Made by a program: the position numbers and the translations under genes. A stretch of DNA of 64,000 nt from Morella rubra (lineage: Eukaryota; Streptophyta; Magnoliopsida; Fagales; Myricaceae): assembly GCA_003952965.2 (NCBI GenBank), contig CM025852.1, forward strand, positions 19,293,279 through 19,357,278, read 5' to 3'. This document shows, in pieces, positions 11,390 through 26,400 of this stretch (positions are counted from its first letter, which is position 1; every line of letters begins with the position of its first letter). Below the pieces are notes generated by a model. That model was not told the DNA's origin. It made no database searches and saw only the letters and a list, made by a program, of their open reading frames with translations.

Positions 11390-12662
11390 TGGTACGTCTA
11401 TTTGAAATAAAGCACAGTGGAATTAGCCTTAGCTCGACTATGTACTGCTAATAATACTGCTCCTGTCGGCTAAACTCTGTACAAGCTCGCCGGCATAGTC
11501 GTACCGGCACCAGACGCCGTGCCCCAACAAGGAATACTCACATAAATATACTCACAATCATAAAAACCACCTTTTATTTTATATCGATTAGCATGGCGAT
11601 AATAACACCAATGTAAACCTTCCTCCTCAAACGATTAATAACTACCAGAGTAATTAACACAGTTCTCAAAATGATCAATTGGTTTAAAAACTCTTAAACT
11701 ATACTTGGGGCGAAAACCATGACACCAACACATATGGGGCTCATTCGGTCTCTTTCAAAAAATTATATCTAATCCTTTAATGAAACAATAAAAAGGGAAG
11801 AGGACATCCTCGTCAGCCCCTCTCCTAGGTATTTAAGTACTCTTCTATAGGTTTCCATCACCTGACATATTGTCATGAATGATACAATTAAAAACTGATC
11901 GAATGACTCCATAAGGTCATATGCAAAAAGTGCGATCGTTCGCATGTTAATGGATATCAATGTACATAATGTCAAATGAACATGCTGCATATGCATGAGA
12001 CAACGTATTTGATCTTAAAAGAAACATGCATTTGATCTTGAAAATAATTCTTTCTTGATTGAGGCGAAATGTCCGCTATAAGATAATGATAATCCGCAGT
12101 AGGGCTTGTCGGCTCCCTTCGGCCATACCTAGTACCCTTTTCCCTTGGGGAATCATGTCATTTGGTTACGTATTCTCGATGTGGGGCCCGGAGGGCCTAT
12201 AACTGACTGACTCGAACGCTTATTGAGGAGATTCACACCTTGGCTCTTGAAGCATCCATTCAGTTGCTTGTGAGTACGAACAGTAGCCTACAAGAGCTAC
12301 CCAGCGGCGCATTGTACCTGGAGGTGGACGCGCACCTATCTTAAATGATACGGGTAGCCAGAACCAAGGCCCTCAGCCCCTTAGTTTGAACTTGTCATTA
12401 CGCAGTAGCATACGATTCATTTGCACCGAAAATCTTTCTTGTTCAAACATCATGCAAATGCTTAGGTGCGTCGTGTTATGGGGGCTTGATAATGAAATAT
12501 TCATGACCGGCATTCATGTCAATGCTTGATGGATAAATATCCGATGATGGGCTGTATCATATCCAGGTTATTTGGGAAAAAGACATTCCATTTCCTTCGT
12601 CCACTTGAGGCGGAATGGGCAGACACCTTGGCCTGCGCAACTTGATTGCATACGTAATGTCA
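11390..12662 (-). mobile_element. Decayed GC-rich repeat, probably LTR-type
   Basis: Two GC-rich islands (about 11430-11520 and 12090-12420) sit in AT-rich DNA. Read on the minus strand the first contains TTGGGGCACGGCGTCTGG followed by GTGCCGGTACGACTATGCC. This is similar in style to the island at 2995-3200 read on the plus strand. No coding frame is present. Assignment to an LTR remnant is inference from composition and phrasing, and the right end is cut by the sequence gap. Confidence 0.3.
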
Positions 12663-12763
12663 NNNNNNNNNNNNNNNNNNNNNNNNNNNNNNNNNNNNNN
12701 NNNNNNNNNNNNNNNNNNNNNNNNNNNNNNNNNNNNNNNNNNNNNNNNNNNNNNNNNNNNNNN
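12663..12763. other. Assembly gap (101 N)
   Basis: Undetermined bases; frames crossing it carry no information. Confidence 1.
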
Positions 12764-15088
12764 GCGTGTCTTCAGAGTACAAACCATCTTTTGCAAGTAT
12801 CTTTGAACTATAGATTGGATATTGCAGGTATGTGCAAAATAAGCTTTTAAGCCTTATGACTTATAATCCCGCAAATTGTGTTCACAGAAAGCTTTTGGCT
12901 CATATTATGGGAAGATATAATCTAAAATTGGCCAAAAAAAGGTATGTGATGTGCACATTGAATTAAGCATATTGGTAGCGGCTGCATGTGCCAACCCCTC
13001 TGAGAGACAATAGTTAGGCCCTACCACCAGTACTGGATTGTCCTTACTCCAGCTGAAAGGGAGAGAAGGAGGCTGCCTAAAATAAGAAGGATCCAATTTA
13101 AATTTTATTTCAATAGGCCTACTACTAATTAATGAATGTTTAATGTTGAAGACTCAAAAATTTGACAAAAGTATATACTATATTGGATACAATTCTAGTT
13201 AATTTTTTATTTTAAAAAAGAGACCTATCTAAATTTCCTTGATTGAATGAATCATTAACTCTTCACTTTTCGTCACAATTTATAAAATCACCTTAATTAC
13301 GGCCATAAGTGATCAACCATGTAAAGTTTCCTTATTTAAAGTAGATTAATTATCAATTCACTCATAACCAAAATTCTATAAAATCAACATGTTTCCTTAA
13401 GATTATTTGTCAATTGATTAAAAAACAAGAAGAATCTATAGAGGAATATTTCGTGAAAGACTAATAATCCATAGAGAAAAAAACAGTGATCACTATAAGA
13501 ATCTTTTAGAGTTAATTATTTTATATATGTAGTATATCAAGGTATTTTTTCAATTGAAAATAGGTTTGAACAATTTACAATCTAAAATATTTTTGATTTA
13601 ATTTGAAAAAGTTAAAATCTTTGGATTAGGATACTTGAAAAAACATTGTATTATAGAAAATGATTTAAAATATGAAGACCATGTTGATATTGATGGTTTA
13701 TATTTGTTTTTAAAAACTAAAAATTTTAAAAGAATTTTAAGAATAGAGATTTATACTCCAATTGAAAATTAAACTATATAAAAAGATTATGTAAATTAAG
13801 AATAAATGAGATAGAATATCTTCTCCTTGGTGTCTTAGTTCAGAGATTGTCACCCACAAATCACCTTGAAGATTTGGGAGACACCTCCAGAGTTGCTAGA
13901 AGTTGTGAAGGTCTAGAAGGTCCTGTTATTAAAGATGATCGCGTGAGGTTCATGTGGTAAGATTGTCTTCAACGTACAGGTTGATAAATAATCAAGTTTT
14001 TGAATGGAAGAAGAGTTCTTCATTCCCTGCAATGTGAAGATTCAGATGTGGTATTTTGGGTAATATGGCATATGTTTAGGTAGCAACTGAGTTGAGTAAT
14101 CTATAGATCACTTATATACCGAATTCAAAAATTAGCGATTCAATTTACTGGCCTAGGACTTGAAGAGTTTCAAGTGATTTTTCTCTTAGTCACCAAAATC
14201 TATGTTTCTGTTGTGGTGATTGATTCCTATTACTCTAAACCTGCATCTATTCCCCAGAATGGACTCCTTTTCAACTGAAATCGTAGCTCTTTAGTGAAGC
14301 TAGCACTCATCAACTAGATCAAGTGATCTTTTAGGGTGATTCCCTCTTTTCGATTTCTAGAATTTACAATTCAGACCTTAGGGTGCCGAACCCCTCAAGA
14401 TTCTCCATTGAAGTCATCCGTGAGATGACATTGTTTCACCCATCATAGAGCTTTGCTAAAGTTTCACGCCAAGCTAACTCCTCCGCAAAGTAGGATATTT
14501 TTGAGAATGGGATTGTACCTCATTTTTTACCTGCTATTTTATCTCGCCGGAAATCTTGGTGTAGGCCTCTTTTTGTATTAACTACTTCTTGCAATGAATG
14601 CTTCGTTTTGCTTAAAAAATAAATAAAATTGGGGAGCCTCGAGATGTTACCAAGAGGACTCAACAGCACAATGGTATATCTCACCTATTGATTCAGGAGA
14701 GGAATATAACCAATTCAGGTTAGGGTTGTTGAAGGGCATTACAGGGAGCACGCAATTTGTTCTATGTAGACATTATATGGAATGCAGAGAATATCCATTT
14801 GAGGTTGCGTTAAGTTGCTTGGCCTCCACTGTTTCAATGAGAAGTCCCAAATTGGTTGTCTAAATTCATTTGGATAATAGCATCCATCTGGGAAGGAAAT
14901 AAGCTTGTCTCAAATATTGCTTGTGGCACATTTGGGATTCATGAAAACAAATTTTCTGGTTACTCTTTTATTCTACCTTAGACTATGTTGAAATTAAGTC
15001 CAGTGTTGCTTACTGGAATGCCGGTCAGAATTCATCCAGCTTCAGAATCCAGTTGAAAGCTTTCAGGCTAGATCACATTTGATTTTTT
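12764..15088. other. Unassigned sequence downstream of SOS1
   Basis: No coding frame that I recognise. At about 14560-14635 the phrase TTTTTGTATTAACTACTTC, then TGCAATGAATGC and an A/T-rich tail, looks like the 3' end of a poly(A) retroelement, but no reverse-transcriptase fragment could be read upstream. The rest is AT-rich. Confidence 0.3.
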
Positions 15089-15094
15089 CTTATT
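15089..15094 (-). terminator. Candidate poly(A) signal of SOS1
   Basis: On the minus strand AATAAG, in TGTAAATAAGAAAAAATC, lies about 80 bases after the SOS1 stop. It is a near-canonical plant polyadenylation element; the true cleavage site cannot be seen. Confidence 0.3.
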
Positions 15095-15171
15095 TACATA
15101 CAATACTGGAAAAACAAATGCAACCACTACAACAGATGAATCACAACCATTAGACTTTAAATGTAAAACTT

Positions 15172-17390
15172 TCACGAACGAAAAGAAAGCCTACTTGGAG
15201 AATCAATTCTCACTATGTGCTCATCCTCAGGTCCTGAGTCATCACTGGAATCATCTGCTCCATGACTCTGTATTGGAGTTTTACTTTGTAGCTGGCCTGG
15301 AGCCAAACTCCCCGTTAACTTCCTCGCACCAGGGTTCTTCCGCAAAGTAGAAGACCCTTCTGATTTGACAGAAACAAGGCGATGGCCTTGATATGAAGGA
15401 ACTGTTGGATATGACCGGCTATGAGATGGCCTTATGGGACCACTTCTCGCAAAACTTCGAGAGCGCAACCGGATATCCACCTTGCATAAGATTGGAGCAA
15501 ATCGAAGGAACTGGTTAGACCAAAATAGTAAGACAGAATTCCCAAAACAAAAAAAAGGCATAGCTGCTTTGTAGTGACTTTCAAATGCCTCATCCTAGGT
15601 GCAGGGACAAAAGAAAAGGTGGGTATGCATTGAAAATCAAGTAACTCAATTCTGTCTTCAAACTTTTCCAAAACAGCCAACTGCTTATGAAATTAAATAA
15701 CCAAAAGAAAAAGAATACAGAGAAACAGAAGATCCAGAAGGGCTATATACAGTACAGTCTAAGCCAGATATTTTCATGTCATGACAAAGTTTTACTTCCA
15801 CAAAGGAACCACCAAAAAGTAGAGAAACAGATAGAATCAAACATACCATGCTGCCATAGATGCTCAGCTGCATTGCCCTGGCAGACAAGCTGTTAGCTGG
15901 CTGGTCATTCCCTTCAGAGTTCTGCTTATGTTGCCTTGGCTTGAAGAAGTTTTCTGGCCAACTCATTAGACCACTTTTATGGGGGTGATCAGGTGCAGGA
16001 GGTAACCAGGATGACCGTCGTTGGAGAGCACTGTCAGCTTCAAATGCTGCAATATCAAAAATGATTACTCTTGCTCTTGTTTCAACTAGATACCAAGATC
16101 CTTGACGAGAAAAGCTGGTTACTGCAGTGCCTGTTAACATCAATAAGTATGAGCAACGTCAATAAGTATCTTGGCTGTAAAGATGGGTAAGAAGGCTAGC
16201 CGTTTTGGAATTCCCATGTATAACATGGCTTACATTTCTGGAACTTTTATCTGAATTTCCTAGAAAGATCACTTTTCTCAAAGAAATTCAATTCAAGAAA
16301 GTACATGTCATCAAATATTTCATGCGCTAGCCCAAGCTGACACCATCTCAGTTTAAAGATAGGGGCGCCACAAATGAGCTGAAGTGGACAAGGACAAACT
16401 AAGAACGAAAGGTAAAATATTTTTGCCCCCTACTCTTTTGCTCAAAGAATAAGAGGTGAAATATAACCAATTGCATAAAAGTATCGTCATACAGAAGTGC
16501 CTCAGGAAGGGAAAGAACAAAGAAATGCATTGGCTTCCTATAATGAAAAACATGAAAAAAAAAGAAGAGCCCAGATTGGAACGGAGAATGTCATTCTCCG
16601 CTGGTCCACACAATTTATACAAATCTTTTAGAATCTGATACCTTGTTATAATCTTTAATTACCTCGCTTATCGTCAGCTACATATAAGGAGACAAAAGCT
16701 TACAACTAGCTTGGACAGATTCCTTCTCCTCATACCTGATGGTTGCAGATTCTGAAAACTTATCCCATGCAAAGGCAACAGAGCCGCAGGTGATGTGATC
16801 AGCTCTTCCACTCCTTGTGTTCTGATAAATCCTTCCAATAAAAATCCGATGGAATGGTGAGGTACTTCTATAGCTTCTCCCCTTATGTATAAGTTCATTA
16901 TTGATCTTTCTGCAACAAGAGCCCTTAAATCTTGCAGTGCCATTTTTTCAAATATCTGAGGAACCAAGAGTTTAGCAAGAACAATCGCGCTTTCCTGCAA
17001 CGCAAGACAGAGATTTGGAGATTAGCCATCCCTTCATGAAGCCAGCCTACGTTTTGTCATTTCAACCATCATCTTAAAAATTTTTTGCTTCTAAGGCTTT
17101 GAATGTTGAGAGATTCTTACTGTTGCTTCTACAGAACTTCATGTATACAGATACACTTTCGCAGGAAGACAGAGATTTGGAGATTAGCCATCCCTTCATG
17201 AAGCCAGCCTACGTTTTGTCATTTCAACCATCATCTTAAAAATTTTTTGCTTCTAAGGCTTTGAATGTTGAGAGATTCTTACTGTTGCTTCTACAGAACT
17301 TCATGTATACAGATACACTTTCAGGATGCAGGAAGCTTGGTTCCCTCTTCTCGATCTTCCCTAACCAAACCTTGCCAGAGCTCTATTTGA

Positions 17391-17425
<35 letters not shown>

Positions 17426-20400
17426 AAAAAAATACCTCTAGTACCTACTTCAACATCCCTCATCTAGATTGCCAACAACGGTGATGTTGTTGCCACTGAC
17501 AAAGCCAGAACCAGTGCCTGCAACCTGGCCCGAGATGGCTAACAAAAAATATGCGAGTCATCAAACTAGCGGCTCTAACCTCTTGGTACAGATAGGCGAC
17601 ACTAAACCGGGCAACCCAGTTCTCACATGTGGCATAGATGGCGATCGAGATTTTGAACTTGATTGAAATCTAGCTTATGGATGTATCCAGTGGTAATAAT
17701 TACATGAGGCTCGTCAGTTCGAACTTTTATTACTCTCTTTTATTTTGGTGAAGGTTTTTTTGGTTGATAGTTTGTTTCAACAAATTACTCTAGCATAAGG
17801 CAGTTGTTGGTGGTTTGGGTGGATGGTACAGTGTGATGTTGGCCATAAGCCTCTTTGGGCAGGTTGCCAGTGGGTGTGTATTTCAAATTTTGAGTAACAA
17901 AATTATGAGAGGTTGTTTGTATGTAAATAGTTGCATGAGATTATAGTTTTTGTTTTCTTGGAAAATCTTCATTTCTAGCCCCCACCTACCACCCCAATAT
18001 CATTTACTGGTCTGAACAACGAATTTCATCACATTTAGCTCCCAAACTACTAAAATGTATCAATGTTCACCCTCTAGTAAGATCCTACATTTCAAATGTA
18101 CAGAAAATAGGTTACGTGGCACAATATTGGCAGTTAGATTCTATGAAAGGATGCGTATTGCTGAATTTTGATAGTTGGAGGCTAAATATGATGAAATTTG
18201 CAATTTAGACCGGTAAATGACATTTGGAAGATAGTTGGGATGTTAAAAAGTGATGTTTTCCACTTTTTCTTTGAAGAGCCTGTTGGCTGCTCGATTCTAC
18301 GGATTGGTCTTCGATTTCGGTTTTTTTTTTTTACAAGCTCAGAGAAAAATGATTTGCTACCAACAAAACACCTAAAAACCTTTTTAATATCACTTTTAGG
18401 GTCTCAGTGAAGCAATAGAAAATCTACTCTTCAAAAACATTTTCCTGGAGAAAAATGTCACGTCAAAACAAAAGCAGACATACTGGGGGCAAATATATGA
18501 AGATGGTCCACATTTGAGCACAAAAGATCTTTGTAGTTGCACCAACATATGTTTGGAACTATCTAAAGTTTATCACTGGCAGATGAAGCTATTTTTGCTA
18601 TGGCAGCATCAGTGATAATGAGACCAATAGTGGGGACATATCTTCGTATCTATTTTTGCAAAGCTAGTATAACCATACCTGCCAAAGAAAGTCCTCTACT
18701 GATGGATCTGACCTCAGAACTGAAAGTATCTTCTCACTTTCAACGAAAAAACAGAGCGCCACTGAATCTGTGATCATGTCACAAATGAAAGACTTTCCAC
18801 TTAGCACTTCGTATAGGCCCAAAGTACTCCCATGTGTAAAAGTTGGATGCAGCAAGTGCTTGTTCTTTATGCTCTTACTCGTCCACTGCCAACCATTAGT
18901 TCAGATTTGTGTCATGCTCAAAGGCAAGATAACAAGGTTGTAAATCTTGAACTCAACATCCAATGCTAGCTTTTTCCATACCTTGACCACCCCATTGGAA
19001 AGAAGCCAAATACCATTGGCCTTTGAGCCTTCCTTGTAAAGTGTCACACCACGAAGCTTCACTGTTTCTCTGGTAGAACCTTGGAGTGGTGAACGGACCG
19101 AAGAAGGAAGAGCCCCAAGTAAAGGATGGACACTAATCATGTCACTCATTTTTGGAATCTTTACTAAAGGAGGGTTCCGTAGAAGCTTTTTCAAGTCAGT
19201 CTGCACAGGAGTAGAAACAACATTTCTGGTAAAGAATTGACACAAAATTAAAGGGTTGATGCATTTAGTGAATACAGCAGAAAAGCAATAAATCATAGCT
19301 GATAGATACCTGGACAGCATCATGAAGATGTAGCATCTCTTTTTCTTCCAACAAACCAACCTTCTCAAGATTTTGAACATAATCAATTAGATGGTTCAGC
19401 ACTGAATACGTGACTTGTCTTGTCTTCACAACCCGTAAAACCTGAAAATTACCCAAATCATGTATTGTTCCCCGACTATTCCCCAAATTACCCAACACTT
19501 GATGATAGTTCATGGGGACTGGCTCATGAAATCCAACTAGGATCTAGCACAACTGATCATCATAACACATCCACTGGGGAGTTCAATTTACAAACCTGAG
19601 GAAAAGTTACACGAACATCTTCCAGGAACTTTCTTGCTTCTTCTTCTTCTGCCTCGCTTTCATTGATTACAATAGAAGCAACATCACTGTCACCTAAATG
19701 AGACTTGGATGTTTAAGGAAGAAATAAATATTTATGTATAAAAATGGGGTTGAGAACGTGTTCAAGAGGACAGACCTAAATTAGAGGCACAATTAGTTTA
19801 GAATGGACCTGGAAGTAACTTCCTTTCTTTTCTGAAATAGTACTTTCATCTCCGTGTGTAAGGAGGCTAGAACTCAATAAGAGGAATGGCAGAACAAGGA
19901 TTGTTTGTGCCACTAAATATTATTCACGCAAAGCAGCTTAAGCTTGAATTTGCATAGAAAAATAAATATCCAACACACTTGAGAAATAAGATTTACACGC
20001 AGCATCAGTGACATTAAACATCATCAGTCCCAAAAGCTTAAACTATTACAAAGATGGCCAATGACAAACAGATACCAATATTAACAATGTATATTTAGCT
20101 AGTGCTTAAGCCTACACGTGGAACTATTATGTCCAAAACTACTATGCTCAAAAGCTTAAGCTGTAAGAAAACAGGCCAACAATCTATATCGAGCTCATAA
20201 ATATACCAATAGTAATAATATCAGAATACTTAAAGTTTAAACTTGACTATCATAGAAACTAGGGCTTAAAACATAAGTTCAACTGTAAATCAGTCATTAC
20301 CGATGCTCAAGTAGGGGAAGAAATGGTTTGAACATTATAGTTGCCTAATGTTCATTAAGCAACCTGTTTTCTTGCTAAGAACGGAGATGACCATCACAGT

Positions 20401-23400
20401 TTTCTACACATTACAGCCATTACCATCAAGATAACAGGATTTATACAGTACCATGCAGAATGTCGACAAAAGGTTAGAAAAGGAAAAGAATGTGGAGCAG
20501 GTTACAATATCAACAATGCATTAACTGGAAAAGCATGTGAACAGTAGTAACAAAGGAAGTTTATATTACCTAAAAAATCATGTAGTTGCCATCGGGCAAT
20601 TCTATGGCCACGAAGAAATGCAGCACAAATGCAACATGCAGATTCCAACCTTTCCACAGTGAAATATGTTGCTAACTTTTGTGGGACAATGCTCGTTTGA
20701 AGTAACTTGTAGTAGCCCGGGAAATGAACATTAGATTTTAAACCTTTCCAATCACATAAAGGCTCATCTGAAACCAAGTCAAGTGCTTCATCCACTGACT
20801 GCATCAAAAGATTTGCAGTACTTTGTGTAATCCTTCCTTCATCCAGCATCCCCCAGTAGGCAGATTGGACACCTGATACAAGAAATGCTTCTCAAATTAC
20901 TAAAGGAGGTTACCTTGGATAGCGCAAGCATTGTTTCCCGCAAGAACTATCAGATTGGTTTAAAGAAGTTTCTACGCTGACATTAAACAGGGAGAGAGAG
21001 AGGGAGAAAAGACATGAAGAAACTAACGGTTTGTTATGGAGAAAGGAATCAAATCACCCAATGCATAGAGAAACAAATTCATTCACTTGGGCCTCTTAAT
21101 GCACTAGCTATCGATATATAGATGGTGTCTACACAACATCGGATAAAGGAAATGGGAGTTCTCCACAGCTACTATTTAAGTCACCAGCCCGAGCTAGTAC
21201 ATTCATTGACAAGCCAAAGAATCCACCGTTTCATTCTGAGAACAAAAAATTAAATGCCATCTAACTGACACCACGTATAGCCCACACTCTTCTAGGATCT
21301 GTAGAATTGCCCAAACACCAAAACAGATCCTACATATTAGATAATTCAAATTCTAGATTCAGCTTAGCACTTTCAAACAAACTAAGGACAGCCCCGAATC
21401 TTCAAAGCATCCTACATGATGCAGACTTTGTTTCTGTGGGCTAATGGGGTGGGTTCTCCTTTTGTAGACTTCAGTGATTTTATTAGTTTTCTAGCCTGTA
21501 TGTTGTTGCTGGTTCAGTACAGCCTTTTGTACTGTCCCACATCCTTTTCTTTTCTCAATAAAGCTTTCCTTACTTATCAAAAAAAAAAAAGATTCAGCTT
21601 AGCACTGATTTTGGTATTTTTGGTACTATGTTAGTAGCAAGTTTGTAACGAATCTTGCTTAGTTTCATAATGGTTTAGCTTTCTTTTCAGTCTTTTCCTT
21701 TTCAAAGTTGAAGTTTGTAGCTTTTCCATATTATGTTGTCAAACCTTGTGGACCAGCGACAATTGAAGGCCATCTATTTGTTTAGAAGTCTCCACTTTCT
21801 TGTGTTATCTTGACTCTGAATCCTCCATAATCCATGAACCATCCTTTTTAACCTTAAAAATTTAAATCTTGAAAGCCTTTTAGCCCACCCCTGTTGATTG
21901 GAAGACTGTAATATCCGAATTAAAAGGACAATCCTCCGGACTATTTTTCTGTTCTCTAGTCTCTGGAGCAACACAGCCATCACCCATGTAGTTCATGAAA
22001 GAAACTATGAAAAACATTTGGATAATATTCTAATGCTGTTTCCTTCTGGAAATAACCTTGTAATTCTGGATTTTATCTAGAGTTTTCCTATATCCAATGA
22101 TACGATACAGTTTAGAAAGCCAAAACCACCAATTCCATATCCCTTGCTGTCTGTGGTAGAGCAAGGAGCATATAAACTGATATATTGCTCATTACTATTT
22201 GACAAAGAAAAATAATCTAATACATAATGAATCGATAAAGGTCTGAGACCATCTTGGTGCAGCGCCATATATCTGCAAAACATAATGTCCTATGGGGGAG
22301 AGAGGAGGCTCCGCGCGAGGGGGGGGTGGGGACATCGTACTAAACCTGCCTAATTGCATATCTACCAAAATAGATGATTATCACTTTCATATGCACCACA
22401 ATAAATGACAAATTTACCATTTAACAGGCGTATGCGTATGTCCTTCAAATTCATAGCGTCCAGCGTATTATCATCTTCAGATGCACCATATGGGTTCACA
22501 GATTCCCCTTCCAAATTATTTAAGCAAGCAATATATTTTCTCACAGTTGGCCAATCAGCAGGCCCAAGTTCCTCGTCTTCTCCAAGATCACCAAAAGCCT
22601 CTAATGCTTTGTTCAACATTTCGTACTTTGTGTAGTTCAGCACGCGTCTCTGTCATTAGGGCACCAAACATATTTACAAAACACTAAACGGGAGAAGGCA
22701 GGGGGGAAAAAAGGAACGGATTCCACAACAGAATGGCTTTATGACAATTTGTGGCTCCTTAAGTGTGAGAGAAAAGTGCCCAAGTGCTAAGGAAATTTAT
22801 GATAATGCAACAAATAAGAGTAAGCCCCCTTTTATGAATATGACAAATATTGGATACAGTCCGCTACTCATATAAGGTAAACATTGCGTTGCAGCTGATT
22901 TTGTCCAAGTATTGTCACCTACACAGTTAGATGTCTTGTAGTACATGAATTAAGAAGATGGCTAATATCCCCATACTTGACTATGTTGTTAGGGGTTGAA
23001 GTAATGGGTGGAACCAACAACTTCTTGGAAATATAGTATTTACTTTACAATGCCATTAACAGTGGGAACAAGCACCAAACCAAATCCACTCTGCAACTAG
23101 GCTCGAGTGCATAGCAGTAATCTAAATGATTGTCTGAACTTGAGAGTCTAAGCCCTAAAATAGGCAAGGGAGAAGTAACGCTGGATGTGATAAGCTATAC
23201 AATTGTCACCTCGGAGCATTGACCTTGACAATATAGTTACATGTTATTGAGTGGCATTATTTAACTTTTAGTTCTTTGAAGTAATAATATGAGAAGAAGC
23301 CAGCCACTCTCCATAATTGTCTCTATCACACTCTCTTAGCAACGTATAACTCTATTATGTGGTATTACAGCATCAACCCAAAAACTCATCATTTTCTCCC

Positions 23401-26400
23401 GGCATAACCCACCCCCCCCCCCCCGCCCCTGTTCCTGTTCCTATTCCCTTGTCGCTCCCCCGTCTCAAACCTGAAAAATACTTTGGAACTGTAGAGAACT
23501 TGTAGCATGTGAACAAAAAGAAAACAGAAAGCTATTGCACAGACCCCACACACAATCGTACGAACTGCAAGGGGTCCTACTAACATGATTCAACTTACTT
23601 CTTTTGCTGAGACTCCCAACCAACTAGTTTTGGATATTGAAGTTGTTTCATATGCCAAACCCTATTTTGCTCAGTTATCAGGATGCAATTTATCTCACAC
23701 CGAACGAGCTTTTTGGTTAGGATCGCTATGAGTTCGGGCACCCCTATGATCTCTGTTTAGTTTCAGTCATTTCTTAATAGTAAGGTAGCAAATTCAAAGA
23801 AAGGTATTTCACTTTCACATAGGAATGTCCATAATGTGCTTGTGGAAACAGCCATGTTGGGTGCAAAACTGGACCCTCCCAAGGTATCGTCGTACCAAGT
23901 TTACGAATAAAATCTGACGGTCCAACACTAGATGGATCCTGAAAGTAATAGAAGACTTGAGGGGAAATTGTTTTCTGGACTCAGCCTGGCACTTTTTGTT
24001 ATGGAGTTGAGTCAGTAGATGCAAGTGCTTAAAACTAGGATAACCTTCAAATTTTTTTATTTTTAGATGCGGGAAAAATGGCCAGTAATCATATTGATAG
24101 GAGGCCCACGTCAGGGATTTGCATAATTCACAGGCTATAATTGTCTCTAAGAGAAATAAGAGAATAATTATGGGGTCAAGATCTCCTACATATGCTGAAT
24201 ACAAGGCTATGACTGACATGGCATGTCAGATGTTATGGATTTGGTCTCTTTTAGAGGACGTGCTTTCCTATTCCTAATATCAGGAAGGTGCATGAACCTT
24301 GCTTTAAGGATCAAATAACAGTAACTCACTCTTTGTAGCCCAAAATGATCATTTTCTTGGATTTCATATTGTAACAAAGCACTTTAAAGAGACTACAGCA
24401 ATGTTCCATTGTTTTTTTTTTCTTTCTTTCTTTTTAATGTTTGGGATACCTAATAAAATGTCTTAATTAAGAAAGGAATATAACACAAGATTAACAAGTT
24501 GTGGTAAAGCCTGCAGAACTGCCTAACTTTGTAAGCACAATCTTCCCAGTGAGAGCAGGATGTTAAAGAACTTCTGATTTACCCACACCCTTCCCCCAAA
24601 AGAAGAGAAAAGAAGCCTCGGAAATTTTTTGGGGTAAGTAAAAAGCCTCCAAGTTATACACCAGATCTTTAGTACATTACAATTTCTAAAGCGAGAATGC
24701 AGATATAAAGCAGTAATGCTACAATAAGATACAAGTTCCTGATTCTTGACTATACAACAACTATACAAGCACCAATCTATAGAAGCCCCCTATTCAAACT
24801 AATTGTTGGCAGTAACAGATGTGGGAAATTAAGTAGTAAATCCAAGAAAAATAAAATAGTAGTAAATAAAATATAGACCACCTAGAAATCTACGGGATGC
24901 AGAAGTGAAAAAGACTAATCTGATAATTTTGCAGGTACTATAACATTTTGGTTCCAAACCTACAACTTCAACTAGAATAACTATCCAATAAGTTGTGTAC
25001 ACTGTAGCGAAATGATGAGTTAGCATTGGAAATCGTTAAGAGTTAATCTTTATACAGTACGTCACTTAGAGAAGACTTAAAATATTTGTCACATGTACTG
25101 AAGATCTTATTAACTTGTCAGTATTAATCCATAAACCCTTTCTGTTGGCCCCATGGCCAGTATTGATTTCTATTGGTTCCATAATTCTAATACTAAATAT
25201 TCACAATTCTATAAGTCAACAGAATATGTACATAGTTCTGAAATACTCCTAGATATTCGACATGCCATTTAATAAAGTTGGTAGGCACAACAATTCCAGC
25301 ATAGGTAATAGGAAAAATTTCGTGTTGCTAAGCGATCAACGCCATGCAATACTACTAATTCATCCACCAAAATAAGATAAACAGGAAATTCATTACTCAA
25401 GTACTCACCTTTGCAGCCGAAAGCTTATCCATATCTAAAAGGTGTAAAACGAACTGTGTTGTTGAACCATTCACAATTAGCGTCAAGAATACGATTCCAC
25501 CGGTGAAGAAAACAAACTGTGAAGGTGAAAGTCCATATGAATATGAGAATAAAAAGGTTTATTAATTTCTGGTTTTACATTCCTTTTTCAGCAGCCAAGA
25601 TTCATGACAGGGTCTTATTTCATAAACCTCTCAAAGATATAATCAACATGCTAGCATCAAACGCATACCAGAGTCCCTGTTTGGGAACTGAGTACTGAGC
25701 TCCCACTAGAACGCTGAAACAACCACAAAGTATAACAATTAGATGTACCATAGTTGTTACGGTGTTAGTCATGCATAAAGGATACGCCATATGAACAATG
25801 ATCTAATTAGCTTTGCCTAGCATATTTTAATCAGTATGCATGACATGCATTCTTGAGACTAATCTTTAGCCATTGCACTTTCAAAATGGGACTTAATGGG
25901 AGACGATAGGGTCAAGGGTGCCAAATACAGTTTTCAGCTACAGGTGTCAATAAGACATCCAGCGCACTCAATACCACCAATGGGAGTGTGGCCGGTAGCC
26001 ATGCAGGAGCTGTTAGAGGCCCTTCTTTGATAGTACGTCGACTTACTTTTCACAAATAGGATCTATCAGGCCTTTCACAAAGAAAACATTGGCCTTTTGG
26101 CTTAACTATGACACTTTACCCTTGACTTCATGTACGACCCATAGAGGCAAAAAAGAAAATGTTCAACCATTACACATAGATACAGTGTACCTGCCATTAC
26201 AAAGTTCACAAAATTCTTTTCCTTGTATACACAAAAGAAGCCATTACATATTGCAATTCCAGAGATCAAGGCATCTAAACAGCTATTTTGATACAATTGG
26301 ACCAGATGCAAAGCAATAATAAATGTGTATATTATGATTCATTCACTTGGAAGAAACTTCAGATACTTCTTGAGGCATTTCAGACACATCAAGATATCAA

